Shown: piece by piece, positions 44,763 to 57,008 of the stretch
Layout: each line of letters begins with the position of its first letter
Numbering within the stretch: the first letter of the stretch is position 1
Source: Dactylorhiza incarnata
Lineage: Eukaryota > Streptophyta > Magnoliopsida > Asparagales > Orchidaceae
DNA length: 64,000 nt
Direction: 5' to 3'
Assembly (NCBI GenBank): GCA_033032865.1
Contig: JAWHQI010000024.1
Coordinates: forward strand, 1,612,001 to 1,676,000
Position numbers and translations under genes: made by a program
The notes under the pieces: generated by a model
Databases searched by the model: none
What the model saw: the letters and a program-made list of their open reading frames with translations, nothing else
Told to the model about the DNA's origin: nothing

Positions 44763-47700
44763 TGTAAGATCTCTTTTTCCAAAACCCGTTCGGGTACTTG
44801 AAAACTCAAACCTCTCCCGCATCGCACGATTGAGGTGGATCTTCGCCAAGAATCACTGCCTTGCGGGGTCACCAACACTCGGGTTGGCTAACACCGCTCG
44901 ACACCAACCCTGCCGGCTATACGATCATAAGTAAAATATGTCAAAAGTAAGTACATGAAAGAAGGCATGTCCACAATCACAGCATCATATATATATATAT
45001 ATATAATGAAAACAGAAAGTCCATAAGAGAAGTACAAGCAAAAAGGGGCTAATGCCCGAAACATATCCAAAATAATGTACTATCTCTCTCTCTCTACAAC
45101 ATGCGGAAGACTACATCAAAACCCTCAAAAATGCGGAAGACTAGCTATCTAATCATCAACTTGTGGCGTCGTGGTAGTGCGCTGCATCTGCTGCTCAGGT
45201 CCTGCCATCTCGTCCTGTTGTGCGCGGGACAACTCCGTCTCCTCGGACAACTGCGGTCACATCGATCGTTAGTCATAAAGACTAAGTCGTTTTGTCCTCG
45301 CCTCCCTCTACGACTCCTAGGCACCGAGCGGGAGGAAGAAGCGGAGGACAAACAAGGGGTAAACAAGAAGGTGGTGACATGGCACTACTCTAGCAGGTAT
45401 AAGTAAAGCAGTAAAATCTAGCTAGCAGTATAGTGCAGGTATAAGAAAGTAAAGTAGAGCAATGAAGTAAGCAGTAAATAGAAAGAAAATGCAGTGCAAT
45501 AAGTAAATCTAAGCTACCATCACAGATTCGTACCTTAACTTATATGAACGCTCATACGACATATAAGTTAAAATGTCTAGGCAACCCATCATATAAAAGA
45601 GCCATACTAATTTATATGATGGGGGTATGCTAATGTGTATGTTATGCTATGCTATAGTTATGATGTTTTAATGAGTTTATGCAATGTGACTCACCCACAC
45701 GACTCTATGCGCACAGACCTTTATAGTTCCCAATTTGTTTGAAAGGAAGCCAACCTTTCGGGTACCGACCGTCGTGGCTCACGGTGGTAGTGGATCGGGC
45801 ACTCCACAGCCTAGGCCGGTATAGTCACTACCAAGTCTAAACCTCATGTACGCCTCAACGCTAAGAACACAACAGCGGAGCTCCTGCGTACTCTTGCTGG
45901 AATCCACCAGACTTTAAGGTCGGGGTGGGTTATTAGGGATTGTCCTCCAGACCGCGGTACTCAAACTTACCGGCTCTCTAAACCTCTCCCTCACCTGAGT
46001 CAACGTACTACCGTCAGTGACACGACTAGCCTAGTACCGAAGACTCGACACTATTTGAATAAGTAACAGGTGTTAACAATGTCCACCCGAGCTTCCGGCC
46101 CAGGGACTATCACACAAGCTGACCCAACCCATCTCCTTCCCGGAGGAGATCCATACCAGTTTGCATCCCTACTTAGGCTACTCTTGCCTACAATTTAGTT
46201 AGTGTTATATTTAGGGTGAGTCTTGAACTTCCCGCGGTGTACTCCATAAGGGGCCCCTAACGGTACTACGGATCAATTGGCTCAACCCCACTATCCTCTT
46301 CAAGACAATTACTTTAGTTGGTGGATAACATTTGGTTCACCCTTCATCATTTCATATAGTTAAAGTGACTTAGCTCATCTCCCGTCCCACCCAATCGGGT
46401 CGGACGTACCTTCATTCCTTCTACATTAACTCTAGCACCACCCCACAAGTAACCCTAGGATTGACCCTCCTTGAATGATGGTGTGCTACAACCCATTTAC
46501 TGATTGGATATACCTCCTAAACACTACTTAGGGGTCTGAATTGTCTAAAACTCAAAATTCAGTGTTTACTAAACGCAGACCACAAATTGAACTATCCATC
46601 AACCTCATAAGGGAACCCTTCTAAAAAATTCATCACCAGGGTCTGGTATAATTATCCTAGGCTACCAATGACTTATATATGGTATGTTCCAATTTCCATA
46701 ATTTTCCATATTAATTTGGTATTTATTATAATTTAAAGTAGTTAAGGCCTTAAGCCAAATTACACATGAACTACCCTCAAAATGATTCTACATGCTACAT
46801 GAAAATTATCAGTAAGGTAATATCCCATATAAAGGTGGTTCAATGAGTTTCATGACCATAGGATGCCATTTGGCCTACTATATCATCATAATTGCATAAT
46901 TACCAAAATGCCACTATAATTAGGAAAAATAGCTGTTCACTTCTAACAATTCTACAAAAATTACCAAGTGTCCATATGGGGACCTAGAGGCCTCTGCCAA
47001 ATCATTGTGTCATTACCATGTGATTAGATATTTTAAAATGATTACACATCCAAAGGTGGCAATTATCAATTTCTACATGAGGTACAAGAAATATAATTCA
47101 ACAAGCTTCCAAACAATTCTCATGGGCATATATTAACCTAAAACTACAGATTACCAAGTATCACATCATTGTCCCATGATTTGATATTTTAAAAGGATTT
47201 AATACTCAAGTGGTGTAAATTCCAATTTCTATATGAGGTACAAGAAAGATAATTCAACAAGCTTCCAAACAATTCTCTTGGGCATATATTAACCTAAAAC
47301 TACAGATAACCAAGTATCACATCATTGCCCTATGATTTGATATTTTAAAAGGATTTAATACTCAAGTGGTGTAAATTCCAATTTCTACATGAGGTACAAG
47401 AAATATAATTCAACAAGCTTCCAAACAATTAACATGGACATATATTAACCCCTAACCACAGATAACCAAGTATCACATTATTGCCCCATGATTTGATATT
47501 TTAAAAGGATTAAATTCCTTTAAGCTACCAAGTACTTAAAACTTTCTATAGAAGGAATAATGCTTCCATAACTCATAATAAAATTACCACAGCCTTATTT
47601 CATCCTATTTCAGCCATCGACAGTATAACAAAGTCATACAAGGTCATAAGATCATGCATTTCATTTTATTAAGGAAAGGGTGGCTATTTCATTTATTAGG

Positions 47701-49988
47701 AAGAAAAATACTTAAATACCTCCAAAAATTCTCATTTAATTAACTAAGTCATTTCATGCTCCTACAAACATATCTCCAAAGTTCTGAGCCAAGGCAAGAA
47801 TATTTGCTCCCATGCCCTTCACAAGTCTCACTTTGCACCCTTAAGGGTTTACCCTTAGGGTTTTAGGTCACACCACCCTAATGGCTCCAAATGGACCATT
47901 AGGGTATGACACAAGCATTAGTATATCCATACCCACATAACCAGCATGATGGGAGGGGGCTAACACACTCAACTCCTCAAAATGACCTAAACCCTAATTT
48001 GACCCTTAAAGGCCCTCATTAGGGTTTCCAATTTTCCATATCAAATCAACTCCAAATGGAGTGAAATTTTAGGTAGGCACTACTCATGCACCAAAGAGTA
48101 TGCCACCAAAGTTTGGTGTCATTTGGACATCATATGCTCCAAAAATCAACTTAATTTAAATATTCTAACTACCACAAAAACCCTAAGTAAAAGAGTCCAC
48201 CAAGGGCTGCCTCTTTGGCAGGGGGTGCCCCTAGGGTATACCAACCCATGGTTAAATGCACAGCTCCAAAGCTTGAAGGGTTTGACCTAGGTAATTTTTC
48301 TAATGGACTGACCTAGTGAAGGACCAGTCCTAGTAAAACAGCTCCCTAGGGAGCTGTAGGTCACCAAATGACCTAAACTTAAAGCCAAATGAAAGTTAAG
48401 ACCAAGGTCTACAACTTTCATTTTGGGCACTTTTTCTGATTCAGCCCTAAAGAGGCCCTAATTTCTATTTGAAGTGGGCTCATTGAATAAGGCAGAAAAG
48501 ATATTATACTGAATTAAATAAATAAAGGAAATATGTGATCTGCACAGATCTTGACGCAAATCCGACCCTCCTCCTTCATCTTCTTCCTTCAGCCGATGGC
48601 TGGGATTGAACCGTGCTGGGCCGATTTCCTCCACCATTTCCCGGCCACCTGGTGGCCACCACGGCCGGCCACCACCGCCACCACCTTCGTGGTGGTCGGG
48701 GCTACAACTCCCGGCGACATGGCGGCCGGAGGGGGCGTTTTCCGGCGAGCCTGGGTGGCTTGATTTGAGCCAATTTCCATGAAATCGACGAGTGGATTCG
48801 GGCTCAATTAAGCCCGATCCTTCAATCTTTTGTGATGAGAAGCTAGCATGAGGGGAGGGGAGGAGAAACGAACTATTGCTGGTGCGTGGCGGCGGCGGTT
48901 GGCCATGGAAAAGCTTAGCTCTGACGATCCTGCTCACAGCCGCGATTCTCCACCAAAAGCTCTGCTCCAAGGGGTGTTCCCGTCTGCTCTCGGCCTCCTG
49001 AAGCTAGTGGTGTGGCTGGAATGATGTGAGGAGGGCTCTTTGGTTGGTTTTGAACTTGAGCCTCCTCGGTTCTCCCATGGCTGCCACCCTCCTGCAGCTG
49101 CCAGCCTCCTTGCTTCCATCTGGGTCAAGGTCAGACCCCCAGCAATCAGGGGAGGGTCCAAGACTGATTGGGGGAGGAGTGTGGAGGAGGGGGTGATTGC
49201 TTTTCCTTTTTGCTTTATGCTTTAAGCTTTTTGATTAACTTTTTGTCCCCCCCCCCCCCCCCCCCCTCCATTTGATTAATCAAGCTGAGCTAGGGTTCAG
49301 TCTAGGGCTGATATGGCTTGACTTAGGTCCATGAGTAGGATTAATTAATTGGGGTTGGGTCCCATTCAATTTGGGCTTGAAATTCACTTTAAAGGGCAAG
49401 GTTGACCATGGTTGACTTTGGTCAACCAAGGTGAGTGGGTTGACCCCACTTGGGGGTCATAGGTCCCTTAACATCACCCAACATAGGTTGGTCCATGGTG
49501 GGGCTCCAATTGGTTCAATTTAATCAAAGGGTGTAGATTTGACCAAAATTAAATAACGTTTGACTTTGGTCAATTGGGGTCAATTGGTCCCACCATGATG
49601 AGGCTTTTTGGTCCATTGGGTTCCTTAAGGTGTTTAGAGTGTGGTGGTAAGGTCAATTTGAACATTTGAGGGTCAATTGAACCCTAATTGACTTAGTTTG
49701 GTTAATGTTGACCTATTGTTGACTTTGGTCAATTTCATGCAATTGGGTCCCACCCAAGTGCAATTTCCATGGTTATGGTCTTCCTCAGTGGTTAGGGTGG
49801 TATGGGGGAGGTCAATTTGGTGAATTGAGGGTCAATTGGCCTAAGGGAGTGGTATTGGGCTATGTTGATTTTGTGCCCTTGGTGTGCACTTAGCACACTC
49901 CACTTGGCCCAAGGGCCTTAGTGGCCACTCTGCACACCACCCATGCCCTAACACCATCTAGGGGTCTAGAAGGATTGGGGATGTTACA
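44763..49988 (-). repeat. 5' LTR of the LARD (5226 bp)
   Basis: Same layout as the left LTR: TA microsatellite (44985-45007), 155-bp units (47067 onward), GC-rich ORF block (48458-49161), 20-C run (49247-49266) and TTGAC array. It ends gatgttaca, followed by cactg. Confidence 0.95.
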
Positions 49989-49993
49989 CACTG

Positions 49994-50994
49994 CTCCGTC
50001 ATGCATCTTGATGTCCACCGTCCCTGTCCCCGTGACCTCACATGCTGAGCCGTCACCCAGAAAGTCTGACCCAGCCGTCACCTCCAGTGAACTGAACATC
50101 CCCGCATCTGAGCAAATGTGCTGCGAAGCACCAGAATCTAATACCCAGCTATCCGAGTCACATGGACTCTCAGTGATGAGGAGAGACACATCACTATCAT
50201 CTGCCGTAGCTACCGCCGCCTTGCCCGCATCCTGGACGTCCCCGGAAAATCTGCTCACGTTGCGGACAATGTCTCCTAATATAATCACTCTGCCTGCAAT
50301 GGTAGCACGTCACTGCCTTCCTCGATGCGGATCTGGACCGTGCACTCCCAAACCCCTTCTCGAACTGCCTCTCTCGTCGTCCTCCTACTGCCAAAGCATG
50401 CTCACCCTCAGGAGCGGGGTTCGACTGCATCTGACTGGACAGTAGCGCAGATGTGATCTGCTCCACGTCTACTGTATCCTTCCCATACAGCAGAGTGGTT
50501 TGCATGTGCTTATACGACGCCGGGAGCGAGGTAAGAAACAATAAGGCCTTGTCTTCTTCCTCCACCTTCACACCAACCACATGAAGCTGGCTAAGAAGTT
50601 CATTGAACACGTTGAAGTGTTTCTGCAGGTTACCACCCTCCTGCATCTTCAGGCCGTATAGTCGCTGCTTCAGCAACAGCCTCGTGGTCAACGACTTGCT
50701 CATGTAGAGTCCCTCAAGCTTCTCCCACAACGTGACAGCGGACTCTTCAATACCGATGTTGAACAGCACCTTGTCGTCGACGCACATCCGAATAGCGCTA
50801 GTTGCGCGCTCATCCATCTCAGTCCACTCAGAATCCTTCACCGGAGCGGGCAAAGAATCACGCCCCCGCAACACTTGGATCAACCCCTGCTCAACTAGCA
50901 TATCCTTGACCCGAATCTGCCATAGGCGAAAGTTTCCGCTACCGTCAAATTTCTCCACCGAATACCTGGCCAAAACAGTATTCTTCGCTGCCAT
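49994..50994 (-). pseudogene. Tork-like Copia gag and protease
   Basis: Gag runs from the ATG at 50994 to about 50290: VEKFDGSGNFRLWQ at the N-terminus, then the capsid region (LWEKLEGLYMSKS, FNELLSQL, LLTSLP-like segment). The knuckle is CYHCRQSDYIRRHC, with the zinc-ligand His replaced by Tyr (codon 50281-50283). The gag frame stops near 50197; protease WVLDSGASQHICSD lies in another frame (ORF 50288-49890), so a frameshift separates them around 50200-50280. The LARD interrupts the protease frame after KMHDGAV; it resumes at 36230. Gag supplies particles, but without RT and integrase this copy is non-autonomous. Confidence 0.88.
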
Positions 50995-51133
50995 AGCTGT
51001 CTGCAGTACCTCTAGGTAATCTGATTAATTCACGGATCAGATCTGGGAAGATAGGGAGCGGACCGATGTCGTCACCTACCGTTGACCCAAACCTAAAACC
51101 GGAGCGTCCAATCAGTAACCTACTCGGAACCTC

Positions 51134-51145
51134 GCTCTGATATCA
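51134..51145 (-). other. primer-binding site of the deleted Copia
   Basis: Minus strand TGATATCAGAGC, two bases inside the 5' LTR. It differs by one base from the initiator tRNA-Met complement TGGTATCAGAGC. Confidence 0.8.
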
Positions 51146-51147
51146 CT

Positions 51148-51990
51148 TGTTGTAAAATCCGGTACAAATGCAGGCACAACTGTAAAATAATGCAGGTAAC
51201 AAGAATACAAAATAAGACCAAAACTGCGCCCGACAAAACCCGCCGCGCACAACCACAAATATATATTAAATCAAACAATATATAAATGCAATTACAAGAA
51301 ATAACAGGAGAAGAAATGACCGTCCGGTGAAACACCGCAGATGCGCCGGACGCGCACGATCCGCGGGCGAGTAGAAGATCTGGAATGCAATCCGCCTAGC
51401 GAACGCACAAGGTTCACCGAACCGTCAACGTCGAGGTCCGACGTTCAACCGCAACCACCACCGGAGACCAACGCCACCACCGGAGACAAACGCCACCACC
51501 GAGATCAAACGCCGTCGAGGCTAACTGCACGCACGCAAGCCTCCAACGTCAACGACGATCTCCACCAAGCCCGACGACTCCCTCTCCAACGCCGGCGGCT
51601 CACCTCCAAGACCGGCGACACTACTCTCTCCAACGGCGAAACACCAAGGCCGACGACGGCCTCCCCGTCGCACAAGAGAGAGAAAGAGAACGGGGGAGAG
51701 AGAGAGAGAAAGTGGGCAGGGGTTTTCTCCAAAGCTACAGGCCGGCACTCTCCAAAGCATGCGGCTCTTATTCATCTCACGATGGTGAGGGGTTTTTATA
51801 AAACATAAAAACATAAAATCTTATATATATTTCTATATATATAACTATATATCTTTATATATATATATATATAAATCCTTATATATATAATCCTTATATA
51901 TATTTCTATATATATATTATCATTCTATATATATATATATAATTAAATAGTTGATGGATGGAAATGAATTCGAACCAATAAATCTCAACA
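51148..51990 (-). repeat. 5' LTR of the deleted Copia (843 bp)
   Basis: tgttgtaaaatcc ... aaatctcaaca, intact tg...ca. The TA-rich segment is shorter than in the left LTR, which explains most of the 31-bp length difference. Confidence 0.92.
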
Positions 51991-52335
51991 AATACGTTTT
52001 GTACATGCATTTTTAGGAAAAGTGTTCAACACGAAAATTGTAGTTCTAGTCGAGATCTACAACTTTTGTGTTGAACACTTTTCCTAAAAATGCACGCACA
52101 AGATGTATTGTCGCCCTGATCATAATTATAGCGAATTTTTGAAAATACGTCTTGTTCATGCATTTTTAGGAAAAGTGTTCAACACGAAAGTTGTAGGTCT
52201 TGACGAGATCTATAATTTTCGTGTTGAATACTTTTCGGAAAAATGCATGTACAAGACGTATTTTCAAAAGACGCGTAATAACTCATAGAAATTGGTGTGC
52301 GAATAGCCAAAACTGGTGTGCTTATAACAATTGCC

Positions 52336-52797
52336 TAAAAAAACGACCTACATATAAAATTGCTAAATTTATATGATAGGATAGTTAGATATTTGTGTAT
52401 AAGAACTCTTATTTATATCATTTATTGCACATCAACAAAAAGTGAAATGGGGAAAACGCGGCTACTCCAAAAAGTGCGTGAATTATTAATTATAATAGTA
52501 GCATTCTTTCTTCTCTCTGTTCGTAAAGTGTGTTCTAAAGTCTTTTCCGCCCAGCGAGTTGACTCGATGGGACTTTTCGCAACACCGATGGCGACGCGTT
52601 AGCAAACGCGGCGCCGTGCAAGAAAATACCACCCGCTGTGGCGAACCAATTTAGGCCACGTAAGAATATGTTCGGTCAATGCCGTAACAGTATGGTCATT
52701 ACAATTTCAAGAATAATTTCTTCTGGGCATGAGAGTTATCATGTAATAATACCTGATAATAGTCATGGAAATTATTAAACAATACGAATATAATTTG
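52336..52797. other. intergenic DNA, no gene seen
   Basis: AT-rich except for a short GC-rich patch at 52550-52660. The 80-codon ORF at 52360-52602 has no recognisable features. Confidence 0.5.
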
Positions 52798-52966
52798 TAT
52801 TAAGAAAAGTTATTCTTGAAAGAAAATTAAATTCTATTCTCATTATTATTCTCAATCGGGATGGAATACAAGTATATATAGAGTTTAGAGAAGAAGTATA
52901 AAATAACAACAAATTGACACCGTTAAAACAGATCTACAACAACAACAATTAATAAAAAACGTAAAA
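52798..52966 (-). repeat. 3' LTR of the short-LTR Copia (169 bp)
   Basis: tattaagaaaag ... acgtaaaa, followed on the plus strand by ctccccctc (polypurine tract complement, 52967-52975). Confidence 0.92.
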
Positions 52967-53229
52967 CTCCCCCTCAAGATGGAGAGTAAACATCTAAAAT
53001 TCTCATCTTGGAGATAAAAAATTGAAACTGGACTTTTGATAATGGTTTGGTCAGCAAATTCGCTATCTGATATTGAGTCTTGATATGAACTATTTTAACA
53101 AGCAACCTGACTGAATAAGTTCACAGATGAAATGACAATCTATATTGATGTGTTTGGATTGTTCATGAAAGGTTGGATTTGAGGCTAAGTGCAGAGGAGA
53201 TTGATTGTCACAGAACATCATGGTTGTGG

Positions 53230-54430
53230 TGTGGGTATCTGAATTTCAAAGTGAAGAAAAAGTCGTTGCAACCATACTACCTCGCTGGTTAACGAAGCAA
53301 GAGATCGATATTCCGCTTCAGTTGAAGATTTAGAAACAGTGGTATGTTACTTTTGACTTCCCGGAAATTAGAGAATCTCTCCCCAAAAGATGCAAAAACC
53401 AGTAGTTGATCTCCGAGTATCCAAACAGCTTCCCCAATCAGCATCTAAATAGGCAGTAAGTCGCAGGGAAGTGTTTACAGGAAAGAATAATCCCCGTCTT
53501 GGAGTGCTCCTGAGGTGTTGTATCAAGTGATGCACTGCATGAAGATGAGTTGTGCGAGGAGCAAACATGAACTAACTTAATTTATGTATAAAATATGATA
53601 TGTCTGATCGAGAAACAGTCAATTAAATACATTAAACGCCCAATTAACCGTCGATATGATGAAGCATCAGACAGAAGATCGCTCTCAAGAGCATGAAGTT
53701 TAAAATTAGGATCCATGGGAAAAGAGACTGGTTTTGAATTGAGAAAACTAGTATCAGCAAGGTGGCTTAGAGTATATTTTTGTTGGGATAAGAAAATGCC
53801 AAGTGGAAGATCGAGCTACTTCTAGGCCCAAGAAATATTTTAAGTCACCCAATATTTTCAGTTTGAACATCTTCTGTAACAAGGACAACACTTGGTGAAG
53901 TGAAGAAATATTAGGACCAGTGAGAAATATGTTGTCAACATATACCAAGAGAACAACCAAGTTGTCTCTTGAACCAAATGTAAAAAACGAATAATCATTT
54001 TTTGATTGGATGAAACCATGAACTAGCAGGGTAGATGAAAACATTTGAAACTATTGTCGAGAAGCCTGACGCAATCCATAAACAGATTTATTGAGTGACG
54101 CAATCCATAAACAGATTTATTGAGTTTACTGACTAAATTCTTCCCCTGAATTGGATATCCTAATGGTATAGTCATGTAGACTTCCTCGTCCAAATCACAA
54201 TTTAAAAATGCATTATTGATATCCAATTGCGATATGGACCAATAATGTTTTGCCGCAACAACAACCATAAGAACACACACAGAGGTTTGCTTTGCCATGG
54301 GAGAAAACGTATCAGAAAAATCAAACCAGCTTGTTGTGAGTAACCTTTAGCAACCAACCGAGCTTTATGCCTATCAACGCTCACAACAGCTCAATATTTT
54401 ATCCTGTATAACCAACGACAACCAACAAAA
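53230..54430 (-). pseudogene. Copia RT and RNase H remnants
   Basis: RT pieces: HKARLVAKGYSQQ (54384-54330); LDINNAFLNCDLDEEVYM and SVYGLR (54245-54065); then LVYVDNIFLTGPN and LGDLKYFLGLEVA (53960-53810). The catalytic YVDD motif reads YVDN, so the polymerase would be dead even without the frameshifts. A 27-28-bp tandem duplication (gcaatccataaacagattta twice, 54071-54126) breaks the frame between SVYGLR and the next block. The RNase H part has LTAYLDADWGSCLDTRRSTTGF (53470-53400), and a tail toward 53030 holds IANLLTKPLSK. Many stops. Confidence 0.85.
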
Positions 54431-54879
54431 CGTTTATTTTGGGGTAAAAGGAACAATTGACCAAGTTTTGTTTGAATCCATGACTTGAAACTCTTCAGCC
54501 ATTGCATGCCTCCAAGCAGGAAATGTAACTGCATTATGATAAACTAACTGAGATGATTATGTATATGATACAGGGTGGAATTAAAGAACAAGCATAATCA
54601 TGAAGATAAGAAGAAGGTTGCTTTGAAATGCGAGTAGATTTGCGAAGAATAACAGAAGGAGCAACAACATATGGAACCAGAGGTGGTGAAGTAGGAGGTA
54701 AAGGATCTGAATCAGGTTTTGAAGAAGGAACAATAACAGGTTTATGAGTGGATATAATGGAGGTTTGAACAAATTTGTTTTGGGGAACATGTATAACAAG
54801 ATACAAAAAAAATATCATCAGAAGGAAGAGGTAAATCAATGACTTGAAATGAAAATGTATTTTCATGAAAAACAACATG

Positions 54880-56961
54880 ACATAATATAAAAAATTGTTG
54901 TGATTAAATTGTAAAATTTATATCCTTTATAACCTAGAGGATAACCAACAAAGAAAAGTAGACAACAGAGACGACCCCCGCACTACAAGAAAATTGGTTT
55001 TTAGTGATAAAATTTGTGACGAGAAAAAATTGGTTACTAATGATTTACTTTTTGTGACCAATTTTATATTTGCTCACTAAATTTTTAAGAATGATTAATT
55101 TGTGCCCATATCTAAAATTTAGTTACTAAATATATTTTAATTAGTGACCAAATAAAATTGTCACAAATAACTAATTATTAGTGACCAAATAATATTATTG
55201 TCACTAAATATTTGAATTTGTGACTAAAATAATTAGTCACTAATCTCATCCCTCCCAATTAAAATAATCTCCCCACCCAAAAAAAACTTATCTCCTAAAT
55301 TACAAAAATGATAAATAGTTACCAAATAAAATCTTACCATCTTGCGGCGAACTAAATTTGGTCACTAAATATGTTTAGTGACCAACCCACAATATTTAGT
55401 GACCAAAATTTTTGTCACTAAAAGCCAGATTTCTTGTAATATTGGCTGAAATTTTGTGCGGTGAGCTTGGAGAGTAGTAGCAAAACACAAACACCTAAAA
55501 GTTTTAATAGCGGTATAATCAGGAATCTGATCATAAAGAGAATGAAAAGGTGATTGACCATTAAGCAGAGGTGTAGGAATTCTATTTATAAGGTATGTTG
55601 CAGTCCCTACACATTCTCCCCAAAATAGATAAGGACCTTGGATTGAAAAAATAATGCATGAGCAATGGTTAGGAGGTGTTGATGTTTTCGTTCAACAACA
55701 GAATTTTGTTGAGGACGTTCAACACACGAGAACTCATGAATAGTGTCGTGTTGTTGAAGGAATGTAGTATGGCTAACTCTTTTGCATTATCAGATCGAAA
55801 ACGCATAATAGTTAGACCAAATTGAGTTTTAACCATGTGAATTTTTTTTTATAATAGCAGCAGGAGCATCGGCCTTCATTTTAAGCATATAAATCCATGT
55901 GTATCGAGAGAAATCATCAATCAAAGTAACAAAAAATGTTTGTCATCAAATATTTCATGATGATACAACCCACAAATATCATAATGTAACAAATTAAAAA
56001 TGTAGAAGGAGAAATACTATTGTGAGAGATAAAAGGTAGACGTTTGAATTTTGCTAGGGGACATATAATGCATTTTGTAGATGGAAAATGAGGAGGTAAG
56101 AAAAAAGAAACTTGAGTACTTAAAAGTTTGAGAATTTTATAAGACAAATGCCCAAAACGAGTATCCATAAAGTTACATTACAAGTATTGGAAACATTGTT
56201 GACAGGAGCAGGAGCAGAGACATGCGGTGAAGGATGAGTAACCAAAGTTTCTCAAGATGCAGGAGAGAAGACATAAAGTCCAACAACAAGATTACCCACG
56301 CCAATCTTTCGGGAGCGCTTGATGTCCTGAATGAGAAACCAGCAAGAAAAAATGACAGAATAATCATGATTAGTTAATAGTGCACTGATAAAAAGCAAAT
56401 TAAAACGGAATGATGGAACATATAGAGCATAGTGGATGATTAACTTCTGATTTAGTCGAACACTACCAACAACAGTAAGAGGGAGGGTGGATTGATTGGG
56501 CAATGCAATGAAATGATTTTAAACATAGTTGCGAGATATAAAAAAATTCAAATCATAAGCGATATGAGGACTCACTCCAGAATCTAAAATCCAAGAAGAA
56601 TCAGAAATGGATAAAGATGGGGGAAGTGGTTGAAAAGGCCAAACCAGAGGATGAAGTATGAGTTGAGTCATCTAATTGGGGTGAGTGGCATTGGAGATCC
56701 GATTTTGCAGTAACGACAAAAGCTGTTGATATTGTTGATGGGTGAAATCCATTCCTGTAGAACTAGTTTCGAAAACTTGATTGGCATTGCCTGGTGTGGT
56801 GAATCGGGATCCAAGGAAAGGTTTCTTGTAACCTGGAGGATAACCATGTAGCTTATAACATTTGTCCTTGGCATGGCCCAGAAGGCCACAATAGGCACAT
56901 AGGGGTGATCCTTCTTAGTAAGCTTATTTTTGTTCTCTGCAGATTTTGAGGCATGTTGCAC
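54880..56961 (-). pseudogene. Copia knuckle, pre-integrase and integrase remnants (split by a mini-CACTA)
   Basis: Near 56895-56815 one frame gives a GLLGHAKDKCYKLHGYPPGYK knuckle region. Pre-integrase IIHYALYVPSFRFNLLFIS lies near 56440-56380. The zinc-binding start of integrase is near 56170-56050 (LGHLS, then CIICPLAKFKRLPF). Integrase C-terminal parts are LLNGQSPFHSLY and FRCLCFATTLQAHRTKF (55570-55450) and, beyond the CACTA, FVGYPLGYKGYKFYN (54950-54905). Frames change repeatedly. The YKLHGYPPGYK motif is common in several small plant Copia lineages; I do not assign one. Confidence 0.82.
54981..55441. mobile_element. mini-CACTA transposon, 461 bp, inside the Copia
   Basis: Left end CACTACAAGAAAATTGG; the right end reads as the complement of TATTACAAGAAATCTGG, so the outer CACTA has become TATTA. 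Subterminal repeats ttagtgac/gtcactaa occur throughout in both orientations. The 3-bp flanks are ccg and ttg, which differ by two transitions; a decayed duplication is possible. No coding sequence, so non-autonomous. Confidence 0.88.
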
Positions 56962-56997
56962 AGCAAAAGCAAGGGGCGGATCAATCGACGATTATTT

Positions 56998-57008
56998 CTC
57001 TGATACCA
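56998..57008 (-). other. primer-binding site of the short-LTR Copia
   Basis: Minus strand TGGTATCAGAG directly touching the LTR with no spacer; initiator tRNA-Met complement. Confidence 0.88.

Larger units (their letters stand above)
36231..49988 (-). mobile_element. LARD-type non-autonomous Gypsy element, 13.8 kb, related to the Tekay element
   Basis: LTRs of 5227 bp and 5226 bp enclose 3.3 kb without any credible ORF. The LTR ends (tgtaagatct...gatgttaca), the iMet PBS and the first ~180 and last ~150 internal bases match the Tekay element, including the decayed end of its pol. Long LTRs, a non-coding interior and shared ends with an autonomous partner define a large retrotransposon derivative. 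It must use enzymes in trans. The target duplication is cactg. LTR copies differ at about 9-10 positions in the first 185 bp. Confidence 0.92.
34912..51990 (-). mobile_element. internally deleted Ty1/Copia element (about 3.3 kb) split by the LARD
   Basis: LTRs 34912-35785 and 51148-51990 are flanked by the perfect duplication aatac (34907-34911 and 51991-51995). The internal region totals only about 1.6 kb: gag, protease and pre-integrase remain; integrase core, RT and RNase H are absent. The gag/protease type (VEKFDGSGNF, WVLDSGASQHI) is that of Tork/TNT-like Copia. The left LTR start is mutated from tg to ta. Confidence 0.92.
34834..52335. mobile_element. foldback MITE (about 418 bp) split by the Copia/LARD stack
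   Basis: The pieces are 34834-34911 and 51996-52335. The outer arms ggtaatcgttataagcacac and ggcaattgttataagcacac are inverted. Inside are two further hairpins (about 52000-52096 and 52140-52262), each pairing a gcatttttaggaaaagtgt-type arm with its complement. Deleting the Copia insertion and one aatac copy restores a continuous stem identical in layout to the MITE at 34317. Confidence 0.8.

Noticed and set aside
48458..48970. 170-codon minus-strand frame equally open in both LARD LTRs (also 39936-40448)
   Set aside because: It is in a different register from the frame with conserved blocks, and shared openness is expected for two LTRs that are about 95% alike.
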